Source of the DNA: Actinomycetota bacterium
GTDB taxonomy: Bacteria; Actinomycetota; Acidimicrobiia; Acidimicrobiales; Ilumatobacteraceae
Assembly (NCBI GenBank): GCA_016213625.1
Contig: JACQZZ010000012.1
Location: 1 to 41,474 of the forward strand
Direction: 5' to 3'
Length of the DNA stretch: 41,474 bases
Shown: positions 31,295 through 38,892 of the stretch, one piece after another
How the letters are laid out: every line of letters starts with the position of its first letter
How positions within the stretch are numbered: the first letter of the stretch is position 1
Notes under the pieces: model-generated
Told to the model about the DNA's origin: nothing
The model's database searches: none
Seen by the model: the letters and a program-made list of their open reading frames with translations, nothing else
Position numbers and translations under genes: made by a program

Positions 31295-32163
31295 AACAGG
31301 CTGATCTGCTCGGGTCCGCCGACGGGAAGTGCCTCGGGCAGCGGCGTCAACTGCGGCACCAGCCGTGCCACCGCGTCGTGGAAGCCGCGGGCCAGTTCCG
31401 GCGTGCGTTCGTTGTCGGGTGTGTGCACGAACATCGTCGGCGTGCGGCCCTCGTCGAGCCAGTCGGCGATGAGCGGCTGCCACCGATGCAGACCGAGGTC
31501 GGTGAGCTCGGGATGATCGCTGCCGATGAACCGCACGATCGGTTGATCGGTGAGCGGTTCGATCATCAGCGGCACGCGTGGTTTGGTGCGCCATTCGTCG
31601 CGCCCTTCGTCGGTGTACGGCGTGCGATGGAAGAGCTGGATGGTGTCGAGCAACACCCACTCGGCGCCGTGACGGCGCAGCAAGGCCTCGAGCGATCGTC
31701 GTCCGGGCCCTCCGTAGAAGTCGGGGTGGCGTACCTCCACCGACCAGCGCCAGTCGGTGGGCACGCCCGCCAACACGCGAGCCAAGGCACCGAGATCGCG
31801 CGGGCCGAACGACGGCGGGAGCTGCAGGGTGAAGCCACCGATGAGCTCGCCCAGCGGCGCCATCAGTGCGACGAACGCGGCCAGTTCGTCGTCGACGTCG
31901 ATCAGCCGTTGGTCGTGGGTGATGGTGCGCGGCACCTTGAACACGAACCGGAAGTCGGGATGCGCGAGCTCGGCCCACTTCGCGACGGTGGTGGCAGGCG
32001 GCAGCGCGTAGAACGTGGTGTTGCCCTCGACCGCGTTGACGAGGCGGCTGTACGGGTGCAGCTCACGACCTGACGGCGTGCCGTACGGCAGGAACCTGCC
32101 CACCCACGCGCGCTGCGCCCACATCGGGCAGCCCACGTGCAGGACGGGCGGGGCGATGCTCAC
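31291..32163 (-). CDS. DUF72 family protein (YecE-like)
   Basis: A 290-residue DUF72 protein with a TIM-barrel fold and no established reaction. Family features are the start LHVGCPMWA, VEGNTTFYALPPATTVAKWAE, FVFKVPRTITHDQRL, GFTLQLPPSFGPRDL, WSVEVRHPDFY and the C-terminal MFVHTPDNERTPELARGFH. The start is GTG 32163, which shares GTGA with the MaoC gene stop, so it is translated with MaoC. The open frame runs about 750 residues further 5' across the MaoC gene and antisense to the acyl-CoA synthetase; that part is not coding. Its 3' end overlaps the convergent LLM gene by 4 nt. Confidence 0.9.
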   Translation of the reverse strand: MSIAPPVLHVGCPMWAQRAWVGRFLPYGTPSGRELHPYSRLVNAVEGNTTFYALPPATTVAKWAELAHPDFRFVFKVPRTITHDQRLIDVDDELAAFVALMAPLGELIGGFTLQLPPSFGPRDLGALARVLAGVPTDWRWSVEVRHPDFYGGPGRRSLEALLRRHGAEWVLLDTIQLFHRTPYTDEGRDEWRTKPRVPLMIEPLTDQPIVRFIGSDHPELTDLGLHRWQPLIADWLDEGRTPTMFVHTPDNERTPELARGFHDAVARLVPQLTPLPEALPVGGPEQISLF

Positions 32164-32621
32164 TCGTAGCTGCGGAAGATGACCTCGGCGACGCAGCTGG
32201 GCTTGGCGGCGCCTTCGGTCTCGAAGGTGAGTTCGTAGGTGCTCTGCACGCCGCCGGCGATGTCGTCGACCGCCAGCAGCTTCACGCCGAGCCGGAGGTT
32301 GGCGCCCACGGGCACCGGCGACATGAAGCGCACCTTGTTGCAGCCGTAGTTGACGCCCATCTTGAATCCGGTGGACACGACCACCTGCGGCAGCAGCACC
32401 GGGGCCAGCGACAGGGTGAGGTAGCCGTGGGCGATGGGGCCGCCGAACGGGCTCTCCTTCTTGGCGCGCTCGACATCGATGTGGATCCACTGGTGGTCGC
32501 CCGTCGCCTCGGCGAACTGGTTCACGCGTTCCTGCGTGATCTCCATCCACGGCGAGTAGCCGAGGTGTTCGCCGATTGCCGACTTCAGTTCTGCGCTGCC
32601 ATTGATGATGCGGGGTGCCAT
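32160..32621 (-). CDS. MaoC-like (R)-specific enoyl-CoA hydratase
   Basis: A 153-residue single hot-dog-fold hydratase. The catalytic Asp42 and His47 lie in FAEATGDHQWIHID and the overhang segment is SPFGGPIAHGYLTLSL, the MaoC/NodN signature. It would hydrate trans-2-enoyl-CoA to an (R)-3-hydroxyacyl-CoA. It begins with a short helical lead (AELKSAIGEHLG) common in actinobacterial members. CATGCT lies 6 nt before the ATG, which may be a variant leaderless -10. It is divergent from an acyl-CoA synthetase, which could supply its substrates, and coupled to DUF72. Confidence 0.93.
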   Translation of the reverse strand: MAPRIINGSAELKSAIGEHLGYSPWMEITQERVNQFAEATGDHQWIHIDVERAKKESPFGGPIAHGYLTLSLAPVLLPQVVVSTGFKMGVNYGCNKVRFMSPVPVGANLRLGVKLLAVDDIAGGVQSTYELTFETEGAAKPSCVAEVIFRSYE

Positions 32622-32649
32622 GACGCAAGCATGACACCTCCGGCTGGTC

Positions 32650-32661
32650 TACGGTGAAGCC
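32650..32661 (+). promoter_or_regulatory. Leaderless-type -10 of second acyl-CoA synthetase gene
   Basis: TACGGT (32650-32655) ends 6 nt before GTG 32662, the same geometry as TACAGT before the LLM gene. It supports the GTG start. Confidence 0.45.
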
Positions 32662-34314
32662 GTGGGGGACACACCGGGGGAACGGCTCGTTCGCGCTGCA
32701 CTGTTCCCGATCCGACTCGCGAAGAACACCGCCCGACTCGCTAGGAGCGCGCTCATGGCCGACTTCCTCACCGCCTACTCCATCACCCAGCCGAACAAGC
32801 TGGCGATGGTCGACGACCGACCCGACGGCACCCTGCGCACGTTCACGTTCGCGCAGCTGAACGAGCGATCGAACCAGCTGGCCAACGTGTTGCTCGACCT
32901 CGGTGTGGTGCCGGGGCAGAGCACGGTGGTGTGGTGCGGGCAGAACTCCATCGGCCTGGCGTTCATGATCAACGCAGCGCGCAAGCTGGGCATCACGGCC
33001 GTGCCGTTGAACTATCGCCTCAGCGACGAGGAAGCCACGTATGTCACCGATCACTGCGACGCGACGGTCGTGTACGTGGATGCCGAGTTCGCCGCCATGT
33101 TCGAACGCATCCGCGGCGACCTGCCCAAGATCCAGCAGTACCTGGTGTTCGACGGCGACGTGCCCGACGGCATGACCGACATCGATGCGCTGATGGACGC
33201 CGCCACCACGGGCGAGCCGCAGATCCCGGAGGCCATCGAGGCCGGGTCGACGATGATCTACACCAGCGGCACCACCGGCAAGCCGAAGGGTGCGCTCCGA
33301 CGCGGCACGGCCGGTGCCGCGCAGGGAGCGGCGCTCATGGCGCACATCGGCTACGTGCCCGACGACGTGTACATCCCCACCGGCCCGCTGTACCACTCGG
33401 GCCCCGGTGGGTTCATGGGCATCGCCCAGGCGCTGGGCCAGACGGTGGTGCTGCAGCGCAAGTTCAATCCCGAGGACTGGCTGCGACTGGTGGAGAAGTA
33501 CAAGGTGACCTCCACCTTCAGCGCGCCCACGCCCATCCGTATGATCTGCAACCTGCCCGATGAGGTGAAGTCGAAGTACGACGTGTCGTCGCTGAAGCGC
33601 ATGATCGCCAATGCAGCTCCGTGGAGCTTCGCCCTCAAGCAGATGTACCTCGCCTACTTCCCGGCGGACTCCCTGTTCGAGGTGTACGGCAGCACCGAGT
33701 TGGGCGTCAACTGCGTGCTGCGGCCGGAGGACCAAATGCGCAAGCCCGGCTCGTGCGGCCAGCCCGCACCGATGGTCGAGATCAAGCTGTTCGACGACGA
33801 GGGCAACGAGGTCACGGGAGTGGGCCCCGAGCACACCGGCGAGTTGTTCGTGAAGAGCCCGAGTGTGTTCGCCGACTACTACAAGCAGCACGACAAGTTC
33901 ATGGCCGACAACAAGCACGGCTACCAGACCGTGGGCGACATCGCCTATCGCGACGACGAGGGCTACATCTACATCTGCGACCGCAAGAAGGACATGATCA
34001 TCTCCGGTGGCATGAACATCTACCCGGCCGAGATCGAGGCAGCGCTCGAGCACCACGCCGATGTGCTGGAAGTGGCCGTGTTCGGCACGCCCAGCGAGGA
34101 GTGGGGCGAGACGGTGCACGCCGTGGTCGTGGTCCGCGAAGGCGGGTCGCTCACCGCCGACGAGGTGATGGCCTTCGCCCGCGAGCACCTCGCCAGCTAC
34201 AAGGTGCCCCGCGGTGTCACGTTCCTCGACGAGCTGCCCAAGACCGGCAGCGGCAAGATCCTCAAGCGCGAGCTCCGCGCCCCGTTCTGGGCCGGCCGCA
34301 CCAGCCAGGTCTGA
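32662..34314 (+). CDS. Acyl-CoA synthetase (AMP-forming)
   Basis: A 550-residue ANL-family ligase. The P-loop is MIYTSGTTGKPKG, the A5 block FEVYGSTELG, the A7/A8 block GDIAYRDDEGYIYICDRKKDMIISG, the hinge GMNIYPAEIE, and the A10 Lys is in LPKTGSGKILKREL. Acid specificity is not evident. Two starts are credible. GTG 32662 fits the leaderless promoter and gives a basic amphipathic N-terminal helix (RLVRAALFPIRLAKNTARLAR). ATG 32755 (519 residues) has a TAGGAG 7-8 nt upstream, and the sequence after it has clearer coding bias. The GTG form might attach to the membrane. The gene is divergent from maoC. Confidence 0.9.
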   Translation: MGDTPGERLVRAALFPIRLAKNTARLARSALMADFLTAYSITQPNKLAMVDDRPDGTLRTFTFAQLNERSNQLANVLLDLGVVPGQSTVVWCGQNSIGLAFMINAARKLGITAVPLNYRLSDEEATYVTDHCDATVVYVDAEFAAMFERIRGDLPKIQQYLVFDGDVPDGMTDIDALMDAATTGEPQIPEAIEAGSTMIYTSGTTGKPKGALRRGTAGAAQGAALMAHIGYVPDDVYIPTGPLYHSGPGGFMGIAQALGQTVVLQRKFNPEDWLRLVEKYKVTSTFSAPTPIRMICNLPDEVKSKYDVSSLKRMIANAAPWSFALKQMYLAYFPADSLFEVYGSTELGVNCVLRPEDQMRKPGSCGQPAPMVEIKLFDDEGNEVTGVGPEHTGELFVKSPSVFADYYKQHDKFMADNKHGYQTVGDIAYRDDEGYIYICDRKKDMIISGGMNIYPAEIEAALEHHADVLEVAVFGTPSEEWGETVHAVVVVREGGSLTADEVMAFAREHLASYKVPRGVTFLDELPKTGSGKILKRELRAPFWAGRTSQV

Positions 34315-34343
34315 AGGGGTGTGTTCCATCTCGCCTCGCGGAT

Positions 34344-34367
34344 AGCGCGTAGCGGCAGTTCCGCGCT
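34344..34367. repeat. Small hairpin in the 34.3-34.5 kb gap
   Basis: AGCGCG (34344-34349) and CGCGCT (34362-34367) form a 6-bp stem with a 12-nt loop. It is the first of four hairpins in this 207-nt intergenic region. Confidence 0.35.
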
Positions 34368-34371
34368 CGAT

Positions 34372-34415
34372 CTGGGTGCATCCATGCGACCCCGGGGTGG
34401 CATGGAAGCACCCAG
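34372..34415. repeat. 44-bp near-perfect palindrome
   Basis: The halves 34372-34393 and 34394-34415 are reverse complements at 20 of 22 positions. The mismatches are A/A at 34380/34407 and G/G at 34388/34399. The centre is ACCCCGGGGT. It lies 57 nt after the acyl-CoA synthetase stop, between convergent genes, with no T-tract. A terminator, a protein-binding palindrome or a copy of a dispersed repeat are all possible. Confidence 0.6.
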
Positions 34416-34429
34416 AACGCTCGAGAGGG

Positions 34430-34452
34430 CTCGGCACGCGGGTAGCGCCGAG
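34430..34452. repeat. Small hairpin in the 34.3-34.5 kb gap
   Basis: CTCGGC (34430-34435) and GCCGAG (34447-34452) form a 6-bp stem with an 11-nt loop, directly after the 44-bp palindrome. Confidence 0.35.
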
Positions 34453-34491
34453 TGCCCGATCTGTGCGCTGTCGGTCAATGGCCTCGGCGTC

Positions 34492-34518
34492 TGAAATAGA
34501 ACACCCCGCTGAAGGGGT
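34492..34518 (-). terminator. Rho-independent terminator of MOSC gene
   Basis: On the minus strand ACCCC (34518-34514) and GGGGT (34507-34503) pair around a 6-nt loop, followed by GTTCTATTTCA, a T-rich tail that stands out in this GC-rich DNA. It begins 3 nt after the MOSC stop, so it ends the era-APH-MOSC transcript. Confidence 0.65.
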
Positions 34519-34521
34519 CGG

Positions 34522-35061
34522 TCAGACGAGGGGGAGGGGTTGCGCGGTGCCGGGCGGGAGCTGCACCTCGATCGCGTCGCCAACCCGCACGGTGCCGGGC
34601 TGGAGCACGACGGACATCGCCCCGGTGAGGCGATGCAGCTCGCCGGTGTCGTCGCGATGCACCATGCGCTTGAGCAGTCCGGGAAAGCGGGCTTCGATCT
34701 GCGCGCATGGGTTCCGGATGCCGGTGAGCGCGACCAATGCCTGGTCGCCGATGCGCAACAGCGTGCCGGTGGGCAACGAGAGCACGTCGAGCCCATCGGT
34801 GGTGATGTTCTCGCCCAGCGCGCCATCGGTGACGCCGAACCCTTCGCCGGCCAACTGATCCAGCACCTCGCCGTCGAACAGGTGCACCTGACGAAGGTTC
34901 GGCTGGGAGGGATCGCGTTCGACGCGGCTGCGATGGCGCACCGTGGCACCACTGTGCACGTCGCCCGCCACGCCAAGACCCGCCACGAGGTCCACCGACT
35001 CACAGCGCTCCTTGGTGAAGGTGTACTCGGACGATCGGTGCAGCGCTCGAACGACAGCCAT
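34522..35061 (-). CDS. MOSC domain protein (YiiM-like)
   Basis: A 179-residue MOSC-domain protein, the fold found at the end of molybdenum cofactor sulfurases and in the MOCO-dependent YiiM/mARC enzymes. Motifs are VDLVAGLGVAGDVHSG (N-terminal), GALGENITTDGLDVLSLPTGTLLRIG (core) and the Cys-containing RNPCAQIEARFPGL (conserved Cys that can bind Mo or sulfur). The open frame extends upstream through the APH gene in another frame; ATG 35061 gives the normal MAVVRALHRSSE start. It is 14 nt downstream of the APH gene and is the last gene before a terminator. The substrate is unknown. Confidence 0.9.
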   Translation of the reverse strand: MAVVRALHRSSEYTFTKERCESVDLVAGLGVAGDVHSGATVRHRSRVERDPSQPNLRQVHLFDGEVLDQLAGEGFGVTDGALGENITTDGLDVLSLPTGTLLRIGDQALVALTGIRNPCAQIEARFPGLLKRMVHRDDTGELHRLTGAMSVVLQPGTVRVGDAIEVQLPPGTAQPLPLV

Positions 35062-35075
35062 GTGGCGAGCGTAGG

Positions 35076-35951
35076 TCACCCGAACTCGGTGAGCACCTCG
35101 TGCAGCGTCGCTCGGCCGATGGCCGGCATCGAGGTGGAGTCGTCGCCCGTGAGGTAGGCCAGCGACAGGTTGAGCGCCCACCCAGCGGCGCGCCGCCACG
35201 TGTGGTCGTCGACCTCGATGGCTGCGCGGAACAGCGGCCGATGCGCGGCGTCGAACATCATCCACGCAACAGCCATGTCGGTGGCCGGGTCGCCCGCGGT
35301 GAGATCGCCGAAGTCGATGACGGCCGACAATCGCCCGTGCAGCGTGAGCATGTTCGACGGATGCAGGTCGCCATGGAGCCAGAGCGGCGGGCCGTTCCAG
35401 GCGGGCGTGGCGACCAGCTGCTGCCACACGGCCGATGTGCGGTCGGCGTCGATGCGCTGCGCCAGTGCCGCGACACGGTCGCCCACTGCCGCGGCGCGGG
35501 CCTGGAGCGCCACACCGCGGAACTCGTTCGCCGGGGCATCGGGCGGTGCGGGCTGGTGCATCGCGTGGACGAAGCCACCGAGCACGTCGGCCGTGGCCGA
35601 CTGGTCGCTCGGAGGTGCATCTGCAGCCGACTGCCCTGGCAGCCAGCGACCGATGCTCCAACTCCACGGGTAGTCGGCGGTGGGTGAGCCGACGAACTCG
35701 GGCACCGGGACAGGAAGCGGCAGCAGCGGCGCCAGGACCGGCAGCCAGCGCTGCTCGTTGGCGATGAGGGCCGCCGCCATCTCGCGTCGAGGCAGCCGCG
35801 CCATCCACTCGTCGCCGATGCGCACCACCGAGTTGTCCCAGCCATTGGCGACCACCTGCACCGGGAGCTCGGCCAGGTCTGCACGCTGCTCGCGCAGGAG
35901 GTTCCGCACCAGCGCCGCATCGATGTGGACCTCGGCGGCGGGTGTGGCCAT
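35076..35951 (-). CDS. Aminoglycoside phosphotransferase (APH) family kinase
   Basis: A 291-residue APH-fold small-molecule kinase. The catalytic loop is WLHGDLHPSNML (the HGDxxxxN Brenner motif) and the metal-binding DFG is in SAVIDFGDLTAGDPATDMAVAW. The N-terminal lobe has NGWDNSVVRIGDEWMARLPRR. Members phosphorylate aminoglycosides, homoserine, choline or other compounds; resistance should not be assumed, because chromosomal actinobacterial paralogs are many. Its ATG overlaps the era stop by one base (TGATG), an unusual partnership that suggests co-translation. MOSC follows 14 nt later. Confidence 0.9.
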   Translation of the reverse strand: MATPAAEVHIDAALVRNLLREQRADLAELPVQVVANGWDNSVVRIGDEWMARLPRREMAAALIANEQRWLPVLAPLLPLPVPVPEFVGSPTADYPWSWSIGRWLPGQSAADAPPSDQSATADVLGGFVHAMHQPAPPDAPANEFRGVALQARAAAVGDRVAALAQRIDADRTSAVWQQLVATPAWNGPPLWLHGDLHPSNMLTLHGRLSAVIDFGDLTAGDPATDMAVAWMMFDAAHRPLFRAAIEVDDHTWRRAAGWALNLSLAYLTGDDSTSMPAIGRATLHEVLTEFG

Positions 35952-36790
35952 CAGTACCCCAGGCGCTCGACCCGATCGGGCTTGCGCTGCCAGTCCTTGT
36001 CGACCTTCACGAACAGCTCGAGGAACGCGCCCTCGGGCAGTTGCGCTCGGGCCAGGCGGCCGACCTCTTTCAAGACGGCCCCGCCCTTGCCGATGACCAT
36101 GCCCTTCTGGCTGTCGCGTTCGACGAGGATCTCGACCCTGATGCGCGGCCACTCCCACTCGGTGACCCGAGTGGCGATGCTGTACGGCAGTTCGTCGTGC
36201 GTGACGGCGAGCAGCTGCTCGCGCACCAGTTCGGCCACCCACAGCTCCTCGGGCTGATCGCTCACCGTCTCGGCCGGGAAGTACATCGGGCCTTCGGGCA
36301 GCTTGGTGGTGAGGAACGCCAGCAGCTCGGGGATTCCCTTGCCGGTCTTGGCCGACACGGGGAAGTACTCGGCCGCACCGAGCGATGACGCCATGGTGAG
36401 CTGCCGCATGACCTCGCTGCTCTTGACCGCGTCGATCTTGTTGAGGATGAGGATGGCGCTGGGCAGATCGAGGTGTGAGGCCACCCACTGATCGCCCTTG
36501 CCGAACGGCTTGGTGGCGTCGATGACCAGGCACACCACGTCGACGTCGTTCACGCTGTCGAGCGCCGTGGCGTTCACCCGCTCGCCGAGGGCGGTGACCG
36601 GCTTGTGCAGTCCGGGCGTGTCGACGAACACCAGTTGCGCGTCGGCTGTGGTGTGCACGCCCATCACGCGGGTGCGAGTGGTCTGCGGCTTGTCGCTGAC
36701 GATGCTGACCTTCTGCCCGCACATCGCGTTCACCAGCGTGCTCTTGCCGACGTTTGGTCGGCCGACGAGTGTGACGAATCCGCTGCGCAT
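35951..36790 (-). CDS. era: GTPase Era
   Basis: A 279-residue Era GTPase, which binds the 3' end of 16S rRNA during 30S assembly. G1 is GRPNVGKST (10-18), G2 includes PQTTRTR, G3 DTPG, G4 NKID and G5 SAKTG. The C-terminal KH domain has VIGKGGAVLKEVG and ends LFVKVDKDWQRKP. ATG 36790 was chosen over GTG 36802, because that GTG falls inside a TAGGGT hexamer that is the likely -10, and because MRSGFVTLVGRPN is the usual Era N-terminus. It is normally found just after corC/cdd in a ybeY cluster but is here about 19 kb away. Confidence 0.95.
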   Translation of the reverse strand: MRSGFVTLVGRPNVGKSTLVNAMCGQKVSIVSDKPQTTRTRVMGVHTTADAQLVFVDTPGLHKPVTALGERVNATALDSVNDVDVVCLVIDATKPFGKGDQWVASHLDLPSAILILNKIDAVKSSEVMRQLTMASSLGAAEYFPVSAKTGKGIPELLAFLTTKLPEGPMYFPAETVSDQPEELWVAELVREQLLAVTHDELPYSIATRVTEWEWPRIRVEILVERDSQKGMVIGKGGAVLKEVGRLARAQLPEGAFLELFVKVDKDWQRKPDRVERLGY

Positions 36791-36806
36791 CAGGCCGCTC
36801 ACCCTA
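36791..36806 (-). promoter_or_regulatory. Candidate -10 of era
   Basis: TAGGGT (36806-36801, minus) fits TANNNT and ends 10 nt before ATG 36790, so only a few leader bases are expected. The distance is larger than for the other genes. Confidence 0.35.
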
Positions 36807-36833
36807 TCGGCGGGCGGTCGGCCCGGCGGGTTG

Positions 36834-37511
36834 TCACGGTGCGGCGAGCGTGGTGGATGTCGACGTGGTGGTGGCGGCGTTCACCGGGTCGTCGATCACC
36901 GTGGCGGAATCGAGCAGCGACTCGAAGTCGTTGCGTGAGAGCAGTGATTCGACCGGGACGAGCTCACCCGACGGCTTGGGCACCGGCACGTTGAAGGTGA
37001 CCTGCCCGACACCGCGACTGTCGGTGAGGGTGAGCACGATCTGCCCGATCACCAGTCGCTGGTCGGAGAGCGCGATGGTGTCGAAGAAGGTGGGTGGCAA
37101 CTCCACCGTGGCGATGCCGGCATCGACGCTGACGCGGATCTCGTCGTCCTCTGCCGACGGCACCGCGCTGCGCAAGGTGACGGCGGCGTCGCCCTGCGGC
37201 CCGGCTTGCAACGCCGCCACGATGACCTGTGGCGTGGCCGGTTGCGGCAACGCCTGGGTGACATAGGTGAGCTGCCCGCTGGCGATGAAGTACAGGCGCA
37301 CCTGCTCGGTCTGCACGCCGGTGGTGCTGGGTTCCAGCCCGCTCGTGGTGGGTGCGGCCGTGGTGGTGGGAGCGGCGGTGGTGGTGGGTGCGATGGTCTT
37401 CTCCACCCCGAACTGCGGATCGATGCGATCGACCTTGCCGTCGCCGACCACGCTGCACGCGGCCGCGCCGGTGGCGGCGACCGCCATCACGATGAACACC
37501 CGTGCACGCAT
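36834..37511 (-). CDS. GerMN domain lipoprotein (LpqB-N-like)
   Basis: A 225-residue secreted lipoprotein. A signal peptide (MRARVFIVMAVAATGAAAC) ends in a lipobox-like AAAC, with Cys at ~19. A Thr/Ala/Pro linker follows, then one GerMN domain (VRLYFIASGQLTYVTQALP, VIVAALQAGP, IATVELPPTFFDTIAL, IVLTLTDSRGVGQVTF). A second Thr-rich tail ends the protein. GerMN lipoproteins such as LpqB act with the MtrAB system in actinobacteria; LpqB has an extra beta-propeller that is absent here. ATG 37511 overlaps the histidine kinase stop by one base (TGATG), so the two are co-translated. It likely modulates the sensor at the outer face of the membrane. Confidence 0.88.
   Translation of the reverse strand: MRARVFIVMAVAATGAAACSVVGDGKVDRIDPQFGVEKTIAPTTTAAPTTTAAPTTSGLEPSTTGVQTEQVRLYFIASGQLTYVTQALPQPATPQVIVAALQAGPQGDAAVTLRSAVPSAEDDEIRVSVDAGIATVELPPTFFDTIALSDQRLVIGQIVLTLTDSRGVGQVTFNVPVPKPSGELVPVESLLSRNDFESLLDSATVIDDPVNAATTTSTSTTLAAP
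37345..37398 (-). repeat. Three 18-nt tandem repeats in lipoprotein linker
   Basis: Units at 37345-37362, 37363-37380 and 37381-37398 share GTGGTGGG-GCG and encode a repeated Ala-Pro-Thr-Thr-Thr/Ser linker. Such in-frame tandem units may vary in number between strains. Confidence 0.7.
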
Positions 37512-38872
37512 CAGTACACCTCCGCGAAGCTGACCCTGAATCGGGCACCGCCGCCCGGACGATCTTCCACCCACGCCTCACCGTTGTGCGCATGGGCGTG
37601 CTCGGCCACGAGCGACAGGCCGAGGCCGGTGCCCACTCGGTGTCGGGCCGCACTGCCGCGGGCGAAGCGCTCGAAGATGCGCGAACGCTCGCCGCGGGCC
37701 ACGCCCGGTCCGGCGTCGTCGACCGAGAGCACCACCCCGGAGCGACCCTGCGGCTCGACCGCCACACGAATCGGGCCGCCCCCGTGCTCGCGAGCGTTCT
37801 CCAGCAGGTTGGCGACGATGCGCTCGAAGCGCAGCTTGTCGATGCGGGCCAGGGCCGGCATGCGTGCATCGATCTCGACCGGCACGTCGCCGAAGCCGTA
37901 GCGCTGGGCGATCCGCGGGAGGAGTTCGCGCAGGTCGACCTCCTCGCGGTGCAGTTCGGTGGAGCCGGCATCGATGCGCGACAACTCCAGGAGATCCATC
38001 ACCATGTGGTCGAACCGGCGCACTTGGCTGACCACCACGTCGAGCGCCTGCTGCGTGCGGTCGGGCAGGTCGTCGCGCCGGCCATCGAGCACCTCGACCG
38101 CGGCGGTCAGTGCCGTGATGGGCGAACGCAGCTCGTGGCTCACGTCGCTGGCGAAGCGAGCCTCGCGTTCGATGCGGGTCTGCACGGCGTCGGCCATGTC
38201 GTTGAACGACCGCGCCAGTCGATCCAGGTCGGGGTCGTTCTCCGGCTGCATTCGAGCGTCGAGGCCGCCTGTGGCGATCTCGCCCGCCGCTTCCGACACA
38301 CGAGAGAGCGGTCGGAGCAACCGGCGGCTGGCCCACCACCCGAGGAACCCGGCGATGATCATCGTCACGCCGGATCCGACGAGCAGCGCGATCGCGATGA
38401 GACGAAGGTTGCGTTCCGTGCTCTCCATCGGGAACGCCTCGACGTACTGAGCATCGACCGCCGGCATGTTGACGCCCACCGCCACGTACGGCTTGCCCTC
38501 GTACTCGAACCGCTGCTGGGCCGAATCGCCCTGCCCGACCACGAGGAGCAGCTCCACGGGGAAGGCCTCCACCGGGTACTGCGGCAGGGCGAACGGCACG
38601 CCGTCGAGCACGAGCAGGGGGAAACCGCCGCTCTCGGTGCGCAGGTCGAGGATCTCGAACCGCTCCTCGAGCAGCAGCTGGTCGCGTACGTTCTTCGCAT
38701 TGGCGAACGCCTGCGTGCGAGCGGTCTGCTGGCGCTGGTCGATGAGGAACGATCGGGACACCGCGTAGGTGACCACCGCGAGGCCGAGGCTGGCAACGAG
38801 CGCGGTGAGCGAAAAAAAGAGCGTGACCCGGGTGCGCAGGCGCAGGGTTCGGCGTCGATGCGGGTCGCTCAT
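37511..38872 (-). CDS. Sensor histidine kinase, MtrB-like
   Basis: A 453-residue membrane kinase. TM1 spans about residues 16-38, an extracytoplasmic sensor domain 39-156, TM2 158-180 and HAMP ~180-232. The dimerisation/H-box is FASDVSHELRSPITAL (His246). The ATPase domain has the N-box VANLLENAREHGGG, DDAGPGV (G1) and GTGLGLSLV (G2). It resembles MtrB in the H-box and by the downstream GerMN lipoprotein. GTG 38878 and ATG 38872 are both possible; the ATG has CACACT 7 nt upstream. A run of seven A (38812-38818, T on the coding strand) falls in the TM1 region. The cognate regulator is probably the one at 39531, on the other strand. Confidence 0.92.
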   Translation of the reverse strand: MSDPHRRRTLRLRTRVTLFFSLTALVASLGLAVVTYAVSRSFLIDQRQQTARTQAFANAKNVRDQLLLEERFEILDLRTESGGFPLLVLDGVPFALPQYPVEAFPVELLLVVGQGDSAQQRFEYEGKPYVAVGVNMPAVDAQYVEAFPMESTERNLRLIAIALLVGSGVTMIIAGFLGWWASRRLLRPLSRVSEAAGEIATGGLDARMQPENDPDLDRLARSFNDMADAVQTRIEREARFASDVSHELRSPITALTAAVEVLDGRRDDLPDRTQQALDVVVSQVRRFDHMVMDLLELSRIDAGSTELHREEVDLRELLPRIAQRYGFGDVPVEIDARMPALARIDKLRFERIVANLLENAREHGGGPIRVAVEPQGRSGVVLSVDDAGPGVARGERSRIFERFARGSAARHRVGTGLGLSLVAEHAHAHNGEAWVEDRPGGGARFRVSFAEVY

Positions 38873-38885
38873 CGGCACCAGTGTG
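38873..38885 (-). promoter_or_regulatory. Variant -10 (CANNNT) of histidine kinase gene
   Basis: CACACT (38885-38880, minus) ends 7 nt before ATG 38872. It differs from TANNNT by the first base, so it is weaker evidence. Confidence 0.3.
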
Positions 38886-38892
38886 GCCGATG

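Noticed and set aside
31291..34437. A 1048-codon open frame on the minus strand.
   Set aside because: Only its last 290 codons (DUF72) look like protein. The rest lies over maoC and antisense to the acyl-CoA synthetase and has the biased composition of a shadow frame.
34315..34521. Possible tRNA or riboswitch in the hairpin-rich gap.
   Set aside because: No cloverleaf, T-loop (GTTCRA) or known riboswitch core was found. The stems are simple hairpins.
35076..35951. APH family kinase as an aminoglycoside resistance gene.
   Set aside because: The fold is shared by many metabolic kinases, there is no mobile context, and it is co-translated with era.
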